DNA from: Rotaria sp. Silwood1
Lineage: Eukaryota; Rotifera; Eurotatoria; Philodinida; Philodinidae
Direction: 5' to 3'
Assembly: GCA_905250075.1 (NCBI GenBank)
Contig: CAJNOP010000415.1
Span: forward strand, 7,846-71,845
Length of the DNA stretch: 64,000 nt
Below, in pieces: positions 1 to 10,235 of the stretch. A model generated the notes under the pieces. The model had not been told where the DNA came from. It saw nothing but the letters and a program-made list of their open reading frames with translations, and searched no databases. How positions within the stretch are numbered: the first letter of the stretch is position 1; every line of letters begins with the position of its first letter. The translations under genes and the position numbers were made by a program.

Positions 1-1418
1 TTTTTTTAATGTTGTTTTCTAGAATATAAGAAAGTTTTGAGCTATCGTTATCATATTAAAAAAAAAGGAGTAAACTAAACGCTTTGTAGAGCATGCTTTG
101 CTCTAAAAACTGATATATAAAACAATTTTTTATCATTTGAATTGAGACAGTTTTAATCAAAATACAAAAATCTGGTGGTGGGATGAAAAACTGTGTACAG
201 GCGCCTCTTGTTGGCCTATTCAATTATGTGCTCACAGTTCATTTGCCTTTAGTTAGAAAATAATTCTGAACATATATTTAGAAAGAGCGTGAAATTCTGA
301 TTCTAACGGACTGATTTTCATCCTCTCTAATCAAGGCTCAGGGGTAGAAAACTAAGCAAACATTTTGTACCAAGACTTTCGCGCCATAGGTTATAAAAAA
401 GTCAAGTAAAGCTATTTAAAGATAAACAAACTTCATTGAAATGGTTATACTAATTAGATCTCATATTTTTATCATGAAGGAACCTTCTTAGCTGCTACCT
501 TCTTATTTTAATGATCTTTAAACTATAGATATTGTATAGAATTCTAGTAAAAACTCAAAAAAAGTTTTGTTCATATTGAGGTTTGATTAACGAGGGAAGA
601 CATTCAACTGATAAATCGCTTTTGAATCGAGGCTAAATGTGTGCATCAAGTAATTCCTAACGAGTTATGCATACTTTGAAAAGAGTCCCCCCAGGAAAAC
701 TGTTTTTCGAATGTCAACTGGAAGCTTTGTACAGAGATATGCTTTAACAAAAATAGGTTTTACATACATGGACTGATTCGATGTTGATATTTCAAAAAAG
801 GAGCAAAATAAAAGATGTGAGATTTTCACAATAAACTATTCTTGTTAAGGTCTATCTTTGTGCAAAGTTTCAAGTCAAATTTCGGAAATCATTTTTCTTG
901 TGTTTCTGATAGGGAACATGACCCTCTATTAAAAATACTGTAAAAATGCAGTATTTGGACACCAATAACCTATTGATCCAAACTCTATTCAGGGTATTCA
1001 TATTCCGTGTGTTTTCCGGTGATTTTGAAGGATTTCAAATTGATTTCCGCTGTCGAAATCAGTTTGTTCCCTTTTGGTAAGAATAGAAAAAGTCGATAGC
1101 TTGTCGTATAAATTTTTTATTTTGAATTTAAAAAAATATGATAAACTTCATTATATTACTTATTTCATTTTCAGCTGTTAGTTGAATCTCTTTTTTTCCA
1201 CTCATTTGCTTACCAAAATTTGTTGTTTGTCTGTTTTTCTTCCTTTTTTTCCTTTCTCCCAACAAGCAAACATGGTGTTATAAGTGAGGTGTTTTTTTTT
1301 TCATTCGTTTGATTTTTTTTTTTCTTCTCAGTTCTCTTATTTTTCTTCATAGGCGTACATAAAATGTGACTGTAAGTCGCATTTTTATACTTCATATATA
1401 TAGTCGTGCAACTACATA
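1..1418. other. Intergenic, no gene recognised
   Basis: I see no coding segment with recognisable domains here. Positions 1165-1350 are strongly pyrimidine-rich. A TATA-like stretch (CATATATATAG, 1393-1403) lies about 16-26 bases before the first ATG of the next gene and may be part of its promoter. Confidence 0.5.
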
Positions 1419-4400
1419 ATGTCAATGCAAAAACTGAATAAAGAATTAGCAAAACTTTTAAATGAAAGACATTTAGAATCAAGCCTTACTGAACGACTTG
1501 ATAATCTTATCAAACGATATGGTGTTATTCAGATTGAAGCATGGAGAAATATGTCTGATGGTACCAAAAATACATTATTACATGAACTTGTTTGTAGACA
1601 ATGTTTAGATATTATTCGATATATTGTTCCGAAATTTAATTTAAACGTATCAATTACACGAGAAACAGATAAAATGACTCCTTTTGAACTAGCTCATTCT
1701 CTACAAGATTGGAAAATGTGTAATCTTTTATTAGAACTTGGAGATGATAAAACATCTACAAACACATATGATCAATATGCTATGAAAAAACAAAAAGATA
1801 AAATGATGAATATTGTTTGGATAGATTTAGAATTTACATCATTTGATAATCCAGAAGTTTTAGAATGTGCTGTTATTATTACAGACAAAGATCTTAATGA
1901 ATTAGAAAGAAGTAAGTTATTATATATTGCTGCGTAACAGATAAGACGTGAAATTAGATATGTTTTTCATTGAGTATCAACATTTTAATCGAATCCATCG
2001 AATTAAAGAAAAATTCGAATGATGTCAAATTCTATTATAAATAGACATCGGATATGTTATTCGACATACTCAATAAAGATCAATAATGAACAAACTTTAG
2101 AGGAGAAAGTAGAACCTTCCAACCTATATAGTGTAACTCTTTGGCTACCGGTATAAGAGAAAGAGAAAAGGTCTCTTTAAAAATTTATTGTACCTATTCA
2201 TTTTTAATTCAATTTTACAGATTTCTACGTGATAACATTAAATCTTCTGTAAGATATGAAAGTCTTTAAAAGAAGTCGGTAATACACAACTTGGCATCGC
2301 ATTCAGTATACTGTAGCGCATTTTTTCCTTGTGCTTTCACACATCATTCAGTGATGCTGCAAAAATAACATCTTTTTTTGCGAAGTGTGGCTGCTTTCAT
2401 TCGAAGGCATTAGAAAAGGGAATTTCTTGACTCGATGGTCCACCTACATGTGATCTCTTAGAGTCCATACATAGTTCTTTTTTTAAGATGCAATTCTAGA
2501 ACATATCATTATGAAATGATAATATTACAAGTTTCAGCTGTCAGATGCCCTATTTCTATGCAAGTAAATCTTAAAAATTGGTACTACGATTGATTGCGTT
2601 AGATTCGGACACTGATAAAGTCCATGATGCATATATATGCATCGGTAATAGCCAAAGGGTTAAAATAAAAAAATGATTGATTCAATTCTAATGGATTTTG
2701 TAAACATGTGGTGCTATTGGAGACAATAAAATCAAGTTTGATTAATTGTTTTCCATGTTTAGTATTATCTTCATGAGTGAAATATCGGGCTAACTTCCAT
2801 CAAACTCGCAAGCCTGTGCAAACTTCATCAGTTCTATTCAATCATTACTACTTATACTGACTCAAAATATTTCTATTTTTCATATTGATGAAAATTTCTA
2901 ATATATTCAATATATTTTCTCTTCAGAATCGATTGAAAGATTAATAGAAATTTTTTTTTTTGTGAATATTCTAGAGGCATGGGTAGTTCATTTTGAGAAA
3001 GAAATTCTTGATGGACTCGGTGAGTGGCATCAAAATGCATTTAAAGATCATAATGATGGTGGAAATGGATTATTTACTGATGTTATTACTTCAAACATAA
3101 CAAAAGAACAAATGGAACAAGAATTATTAGATTTAATCAAACGACATTGTCCAGAAAAAGCATGTCCTCTAGCTGGTAGTTCAATTCATATCGATCGAGA
3201 AGTTATGAAAATACAAATGCCTACTGTTTACAATTATTTACATTATCGTGTTATTGATGTTAGTTCATTTCGTGAAATGATGAAAAGATGGGCACCATCG
3301 ACAGCATCCCGATTTGTAAGAGAAATAGCAGCTAATGGCAAATGTGAAGTCACCCATAGAGCAATGGATGATATTGAATGGTCGATTGAGCTTATGAAAA
3401 TGTTTCGACCATTATTGACAGCACGAAAGTAAGTTATCTTGTGATTGATATATTTTTATAAAATAATATATTTTATATTTTCAAGAAATACAACAAATGA
3501 ATCCAATACAAGCGATCGAAATCGTGGTACATTTGAAAGATCTATTATACAGAAGAATAAATTGCCAATAATTATTTCCTATATTGATCGATCAAAATTA
3601 TATAGTGATGAAAAACAATTAATAAAACGATTAAATCATGAACAAAATTTTGATGTATCTAGTTTAAAATTAAATAATAATGATCAACGTTTATACGATC
3701 AAAATCCACATCTAAGAGAAGTTTTTATTAATGGTGAAAAACTTTTAATTTATAATGAAGAATTTACCGATAAAAATCGTTTACTTGATTTATCTTCTAA
3801 TGAATTTAATACTAAGAAATCGAATGTAGGAGAATTAAATACAACCGAATATTGGGGACAACGAAAATTACTCTTATCAGAAATAGAATTTTTAACAAGT
3901 TATGCTACAGACGATAACTGTTTGGTTGTGTATGTTGGTGCTGCACCCGGAGCACATTTAGATTATTTAAGCTCATTATTCCCTACACTTGAATTTGTTC
4001 TCATTGATATACAACCATTTGTTGCATTTAAAAGTGATAAAATTAAAATTCAATCCGAATGTTTTACAGAAGATTTAGCAAAAACATTTTCAAAAGAAAA
4101 TAAAAGTATTTTATTTATATGTGATATTCATACTTTCAGCAATCATGATAATCTCAAAGAAGATATACATATAGATATTTCTAATCAAATAATATGGTGT
4201 TCAACAATAGATCCTCATGCTTCTTTATTAACATTTCGTCTACCAAATGCACCAGGTACAACTTTATTTTTCGAAGGTCATTTGTTATTAGACACATGGA
4301 CATCAAGAAAAAGTATGGAGTGTCGTTTAATCGTTGAAAAAAATGCACAAATGAAAACATATGATCATGGAGATTTTGAAAGAGCTATGAATAATTTTCA

Positions 4401-4620
4401 GAATATAACGAGAACTATGTATTATACACATGCTTTGGATACTGTGGAAATTGAAGGACTCGATAATTGTTATGATTGTCGGTCAGAAATATATATTTTA
4501 GAAAAATATCTTCACAAAATTAAGACATGTACTGATGAAAGCGAGTTAAAAAGGAAAATTGCTGAATTATCTTATGATATATCAAGAAATATAGGTGAAA
4601 AAATAGACAACCAATTATAA
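1419..4620 (+). CDS. Ankyrin-oligoribonuclease-VP39-type cap methyltransferase fusion
   Basis: Three exons join in frame: 1419-1911, 2975-3428 and 3486-4620, giving 693 residues. Both introns (1063 and 57 bp) have GTAAGT donors and AG acceptors, and phases match at both joints. Residues about 48-110 look like ankyrin-type helices. Residues about 131-310 are a full oligoribonuclease (Orn/REXO2), the DEDDh 3'-5' exonuclease that clears 2-5-nt RNAs. All five active-site residues are visible: D136 and E138 (WIDLE), D238, H292 and D297 (HRAMDD). Residues about 435-640 match the poxvirus/NCLDV VP39 family of mRNA cap 2'-O-methyltransferases and poly(A) polymerase stimulatory subunits: K443, SAM loop GAAPGAH (467-473), D529 and E594. 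The second catalytic lysine of that family appears to be threonine (T565, in SLLTFR). The methyltransferase part was probably acquired from a large DNA virus (inference). No such three-part protein is known to me. Confidence 0.8.
1912..2974 (+). other. Long intron inside the oligoribonuclease domain
   Basis: Donor GTAAGT at 1912 and acceptor TTCTAG ending at 2974, phase 1. At 1063 bp it is far longer than the 54-86-bp introns common in this window. It interrupts the exonuclease just after the first catalytic motif. I found no additional exon in it, and the oligoribonuclease alignment needs at most a few more residues at this joint. Confidence 0.7.
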
Positions 4621-6729
4621 ATGGTATACGAACATTAAATATTATTCCAAAAAAGTGAAGAAAAAAAAATTTCCATTCAATTTTATGTTATTAGTTAAAT
4701 AATATTTTTTTTTTGTAAACCAAATGAATCGATATTTTTTATGAATTTGTTGTAATTTATTCTGAAATATCATTCATGTAGGTGTCATTGGTCGCATTAC
4801 AAATGAAGGAAATAATTAGTTTATAATTGATGAGTTCAACATTTTCTTTTGCAGACCATTTTTTACACAAAAGTACAAATTGTAAACTGAAATCGAGTAA
4901 ATATCATAATCTAGGAGTTCAAATGCACGTCAAAATATGCATCGACTATCTTATCTATAAGTGCATTGTACCTTTGATAATTGCGATAAAAAAAACAATA
5001 AAAATATAGAAGTTATATTTCTCCTATATCTAGTAAACTAATTCAATATTATAGAATGAAGTTTTCGGTTTCTAACAAATTTCAATAAAAAAAAAAGCAA
5101 ATCACTGGCAAAATATTAATTTTATTTTCCTTTATGACAAGCTGACATGCAATTCTTTAGATTCAAAATTTCAGAACTCCTCCTTGATAAACAAACTGTG
5201 AGAATTGAATTGTTTGATGTTCAGCTGGATTATAGTTTCATCACAAGTTACCATACATATGTACGTTGCATTGAATACTTAGAAGAGAATCACATGGGAG
5301 TAACCTGGTTTGAAACATTTTTTTGCACTACCGCATGTTAATAAAGAAATTAACCTTACTACATCAGAAATTTTTATGTTAAAATAAAACCATTGCAATA
5401 GTTAAGCTTTTGTCAACTTTTTATTTATTGCTGACAGAACTTATAAGATTATTACGTAATGTTGTTCTTATAAAATTTTGGCTCAAATTTAACATTGAAA
5501 TAATAATAGTTAATGCACCAAGTAAACCCTTATTCAATGTATTACCATGTTCAAAACAAAAAAGAAACATACTGTCATCATCATTAGCTAGGTCAAGCAA
5601 ACATGCTCGTCAACGACCGTAAATCCTTGTATTTTTAATCCTGCAGAGATTAGACGATAAGGTTTTTTTGAACTGTTTTACAAATGTACTCTTCAACTTT
5701 CAAATATTTGAGTGTATGAGGTTAAAGAGCATAAATAAGCACTAATAGTACCAGTGATGAATTTAAGTGGAATAACGAACATTTTGACGAAAAAAAAATA
5801 CCATTGCATTGCCATCATTGTGAGCATCGGTTTTATGGAAAAATAGTTAGGTAATTTTTCTAGAAAACCAGATTAGATCACAACAAGATACAATGTATTA
5901 AAATGACATTACTTGAATCTTTGTACGCGTATGTGTATCACGATTTTTTGGCATTGGACAATTGTCCAATAACCGTATGCCTGGCTACAACACTGCTGTG
6001 ATTATTCGTTTATTGCTACATTCATTTTACTGAGTACGACACCTATGAAAAAGAAGGGAAAATGAAATAAATGCATAATTTTGTTGTTACACAATGTCAC
6101 AACCAAACAAACACGTCTTTTACCTCCTTAATGAAAGTTGTTTATCTATTCGAGAATGAGAAAAGATGATATTATCTGCATCATCATCTCTTGTACACAA
6201 TGACTCAGAATATTACTCACCATGTAATGTTGTTATTTATTATTGCACAACGACTACATGATGGCAGATGAAATAAACTATTGCTATTCTTTCTACTTCG
6301 TCTATTTATTTTGACTTCATCTATTCTAATACTATACGACAAGTAGGTATACCACTGAACTACATATACTTGTATTTATTTTACTGACTACCACTACTCA
6401 CAATAATGACCGTCGAATGACCGATATCTATCTGCTTAGAAGGAAATGACCTTGAATTCTGTAGCATTGCAACAGTTAAGCAGATCATTGCTCCTTTCAG
6501 GAAGCAACAGTGAAGAAAGACTAATCATGCACTTAAGTCTATAAGAGAGAATGCGGAAGCATCTGATTTTGAGTTTACTGCTTTGTTTGGTATAGTCGAA
6601 CTATACTGTTTCATTAAGGTATGTGTAATAAGGTATGTCTTTCTCTTTATAACGAAAAAGAAGGAATGTTCATGTTTCGGTATCACACAATTTCTGTGAA
6701 TAATTATTTTACAGTCTCAGAAAACAAAA
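4621..6729. other. Intergenic, only short unconvincing ORFs
   Basis: Open frames at 4827-5009, 5147-5341 and 5410-5622 are 60-70 codons long with no family resemblance, splice structure or start context that I can defend. A plausible splice acceptor (TTATTTTACAG, ending near 6713) comes shortly before the FAD-oxidase remnant, so part of this stretch may be a decayed upstream portion of that gene. Confidence 0.35.
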
Positions 6730-6852
6730 ATGAAATTCGAAAGATTGATCATGATTATTGGAGGAGGATGGACTAGAATTGGAGCTGCTGGATCATTAGC
6801 TTACAACAGTTTTGATGATTATATTTTACTAGAGTACACAGACTATCTTTGA
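6730..6852 (+). pseudogene. Fragment of an FAD-dependent amine oxidase-type gene
   Basis: Translation from ATG 6730 gives about 40 residues containing MIIGGGWTRIGAAGSL followed by DDYILLE, then a TGA. This is the N-terminal Rossmann dinucleotide-binding beta-alpha-beta unit (GxGxxG-like loop, then the acidic end of the second strand) seen in polyamine and monoamine oxidases. Everything downstream (the GGR segment, substrate and C-terminal FAD motifs) is absent, so this is a truncated remnant. A splice acceptor just upstream suggests it was once an internal exon. Family assignment rests on this one motif. Confidence 0.45.
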
Positions 6853-7435
6853 CGTTTGTGAAAATATCATACGGATGATTCTGTACGAATGCACGATCTG
6901 AGTAGACGATATAAAATACTTCACGATTTTTTAAAAAAGTATAAAGATCATTTTCTTTTGTAATCTGAAGTACCGATGTATGGACAGGCTGTGGATGTAG
7001 CTGTAACTGTTCTGTTTACTCACATTCAAACTCGAAAAAATATTCTGCTTAAAAATTCTCTACACCATACAAATACACTTGATGAGAAGCATGTAAATCT
7101 TTTCGTTCTATATAATTTGTTGCAAGCAGGCATCTTTGTAATAGAAGTGTTTATAGTCAACATATTCTTCAAAATTGAATTTTTTAAATGATATGTTACT
7201 TAGATTCGTATGTATGGAACGAGAGTGTTGGTGTGAGAATGATTCTTCAGTTCATCAACACTCACATCCATATTCACGTGCCTACGCCCATTCCTTTTCC
7301 TTTTCTTCGAGAGTTCAATCACGTTCATTTTTCCATTTCAACTTTTCGAACACCCAAAATAATCATCACCAGTGAATCTTCACATTTATCTTCTTTTCAA
7401 TAAAGTTCGGCTTATTCATTCTAGTCTAGATTACA
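6853..7435. other. Intergenic, probable 5' region of the F-box gene
   Basis: Short open frames at 6976-7191 and 7175-7403 show no recognisable domain. The sequence just before 7436 is probably the leader of the F-box gene. Confidence 0.3.
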
Positions 7436-9177
7436 ATGTTTCTACTCGATCAGTTTCCTATCGAATTACTTCACTCGATATTTGACTATCTCTTAACAAA
7501 TGAAATATTATTTGCATTTGCTGACATAAGTGATTATGTGGATTCAGTCTTACTTGGCTACAAACGATATCATGTCAATTTACAATCTATTCGCAAATGT
7601 GATTTTGATCTTATTTGTCGAAAAATTCGCGCTCATCAAATTATACAACTCACTCTTTGTGATGATCGAGACACGACTAATCAATCACAATTGTTTATTC
7701 AAATGTTTCGTATCGAACAATTCATTCATTTACGACAAATTTCATTAATTCGTATTGACAAAGAATCATGGACAGTTTTATTGGAACAATTGAGTGAACT
7801 AAGCGATCAAATACCAATATTATATTTTGATACAACGCCACATATTAATATACAAATTCCGAATCTACTTCTTCCTCATATTAATCGATTGGTTACCTGC
7901 GATAGTGAAGATTTTTTCAATAAGATATCAACATATTCAACGTTGCGACATTTAACAATATCGAATTGTTCGCCGAAACAATTTCTCAAAATTGTTCATC
8001 TAGTGACTGAACTTCGTTCGTTAGAGATTAAGATCGAAAATGTGTTCGGAGAATTTTATGATGTCGAGAAGATCGAATCATTGCAACTGGTTCGACTAAA
8101 AATTCATGTTTTCAGTAAGTCTTCCTTATCCAAAAATATTTTTTCATAGGAATTCTTTTCCAAAATAATATGTTCGTGTTCAATTTTGCTGTGTGTATAG
8201 ATAATCCGCGAGAACTACCGCAAATCGAAAAGATCTTATTGAAGACACCACAGCTGAAGTATCTCGAAATTGATGCAAGATATTTAAGAATACCTATGAA
8301 CGGAGATCAATGGGAAACATTGATTGAATCATTTTTACCTCGACTTAACACATTCAATTTTAGATTTAAACTCGATGAAGATCATTCATTGACATCTTTT
8401 CGTAGTCCATTTTGGCTAGAATACAAATGTTGGTTTGTGGCATATGATATTCGACAGTCAACTATTTATTCGGTACCTCGATTTGCTATTCATCGCATAG
8501 AATATCCTATGTCTGATTTTATACCTGATGATTCAACGATACCACGTACAACTTTATTCTATGATCAAATAAAACATTTGACACTATTTTGGCAAGGTTC
8601 TCTTTTCGATTTACGACCACCACCTGTTCCTTTTGCTCATATTGAAACGTTTGAATTGGGAAAACGTATCGATACGAGTAAAGTGTCAATATCTATCCTT
8701 GAATCTATTGTTAATTTTGCTTCAGTTCAACGATTGAAAGTATCTTTAGCTGAATTCAAATGGCTTTTGCCACATATGCCTCAAGTTTATCATCTTACCC
8801 TCTATGGTCTAGAAAGTTTTTCCACTGATATTCAAACTGCGACTGTTTTTCATCAAATTCGTTCACTGGACTTGTCATCTACATTTGTAAACCTTGGTGT
8901 CAAACGTTTGAATTTTCTTTTTCCTTCTGTGGAGAAATTACATATGGAAGTGCAATATGAAAGAGACATTATTGGGATGATTGATGGATTCCAGAAATTA
9001 TCACATGTTAAAATCGAGTTAGCACCCATGATTGATCGGCAATATAAAAACATAATATCTAAGCAGTGGTTGGAACGGAATACTCGTCTAAGCAAATATA
9101 AATTTACATGTCGAATCGAAGCTCGATACACATTCTTATGGATTGGTGAAAAACATGAACAAAATGTGAGTGAATAA
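7436..9177 (+). CDS. F-box protein with leucine-rich-like C-terminal region
   Basis: Two exons, 7436-8114 and 8201-9177, separated by an 86-bp intron (donor GTAAGT, acceptor GTATAG, phase 1), giving 551 residues. Residues 4-45 (LDQFPIELLHSIFDYL and following) form an F-box, the roughly 45-residue motif that docks substrate receptors onto Skp1 in SCF ubiquitin ligases. The remainder is a series of amphipathic, leucine/isoleucine-rich segments resembling degenerate leucine-rich repeats, probably the substrate-binding face. Bdelloids carry large expanded F-box families of this shape. An inverted, broken relative lies at 35.1-35.5 kb. Start chosen because the F-box begins at once after this Met. 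Specific substrate unknown. Confidence 0.75.
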
Positions 9178-9671
9178 CTTCCTGCTGTTTTTCTATTTTT
9201 CATTTGTACTCATTCTACATAGCTGTCGAAGTCAACTACAAAAGCAATCTTTACACAATTCAAATGTTCGTTATCCTAAGTGTTCTTTGGCTTTGATGTG
9301 CTAGAGTTTGTAATTCATCGATTGCATATCTTGTTCAATTGGGACGAATATGCGTTCAGCACTCTGCGAGAAACCGATGCTTTTTTATCTGTTGTCACCC
9401 AATGCGAGTCATTTTTTGAACACTTTTTTTCTTGTATTTCAATTCTTTGTTAAGATCATTTTTCTGAACATGTTCCTATTCAATTTGAGCGAGCAGATAT
9501 GCAGTGTCATTCAGACTTTCAGCTACTTGGTTTCGATTCGTTTCGAAAAAAGACGTAATACTGAAACCAAGTTCAAAATGTTGATAACGAACACTGATCT
9601 GAGTTAAGAAACTTCGCTTCAAATTTTGTGCACGTGTAGCTGTTGATGTGGGACAATGCTTCGTAATGTTG
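9178..9671. other. Intergenic before the foldback element
   Basis: No supported gene. The open frame at 9350-9607 has no recognisable features. The left end of the large inverted-repeat element begins at 9672. Confidence 0.4.
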
Positions 9672-9705
9672 ATGACTCGCTCGCAAGGGGGAAAAAGCGA
9701 GACTC
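9672..9705 (+). repeat. Left terminal inverted repeat
   Basis: ATGAC, then six bases TCGCTC, then a 23-bp block (GCAAGGGGG through GAGACTC). The 5-bp and 23-bp blocks match the reverse complement of 14150-14183 exactly; the six bases between them are instead the reverse complement of their partner. Confidence 0.75.
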
Positions 9706-9726
9706 ACTCTACTCCAAAAAAAAATT

Positions 9727-9999
9727 GGAGTACAGCTGGAGTACGGGTGGAGTACAGTGGAGTACAGTTGGAGTACAGTTGGAGTACAGTTGGAGTACAG
9801 CTGGAGTACAGTTGGAGTACAGCTGGAGTACAGTTGGAGTACAGCTGGAGTACAGTTGGAGTAAAGTTGGAGTACAGTGGAGTACAGGTGGAGTACAGTG
9901 GAGTACAGGTGGAGTACAAGTGGAGTACAGTTGGATTATAGCTTGAGTATAGCTGGAATCTATCCAGACTACAGCTGTAGTATAGCTTGCGTACAATTA
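9727..9999 (+). repeat. 11-bp minisatellite, left arm
   Basis: About 20 tandem copies of GGAGTACAGTT or GGAGTACAGCT, with shorter 9-10-bp units near 9755 and 9880-9915 and degenerate copies after 9945. The array stays open in several frames and yields artefactual GVQLEYSWST-type peptides; it is not evidence of a gene. Confidence 0.9.
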
Positions 10000-10019
10000 G
10001 ACTGTAGTGCAGTAGGAAT

Positions 10020-10235
10020 GGTACTTTAAATTTTCTTTATAGTTAAAGTAGCGCACTTTAAGCTTTAGCTTTTATAATTAAAGTGACCATTCTTTACACT
10101 AACTTTAAACCTTTTAAAGTTAAAGTACACGTTTTCCTATGAAATTAAACTTTTCTTAAACATTTATAAAACTCGATAAACATTCATGAAAGTACCCATA
10201 ATTCTCCATGAGTCGTGTGACGAGGCCATCCATAG
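10020..10235 (+). repeat. Left inner inverted arm (AAAGTT-rich)
   Basis: Multiple CTTTAA/TTAAAG and AAAGTT motifs, then a segment from about 10130 (TTTTCCTATGAAATTAAAC and following) that aligns imperfectly with the reverse complement of about 13310-13430, including the shared run TTTTCCTAT and the CATGAG/CATGCG-CGTGT region. Confidence 0.55.

Noticed and set aside
4827-5622. Three 60-70-codon ORFs
   Set aside because: No homology, no shared splice phases and ordinary length for chance frames in AT-rich DNA.
9648-9996. Overlapping ORFs in several frames with GVQLEYSWST-like peptides
   Set aside because: They are translations of the 11-bp minisatellite, which lacks stops in several frames; the same happens at 13833-14276.
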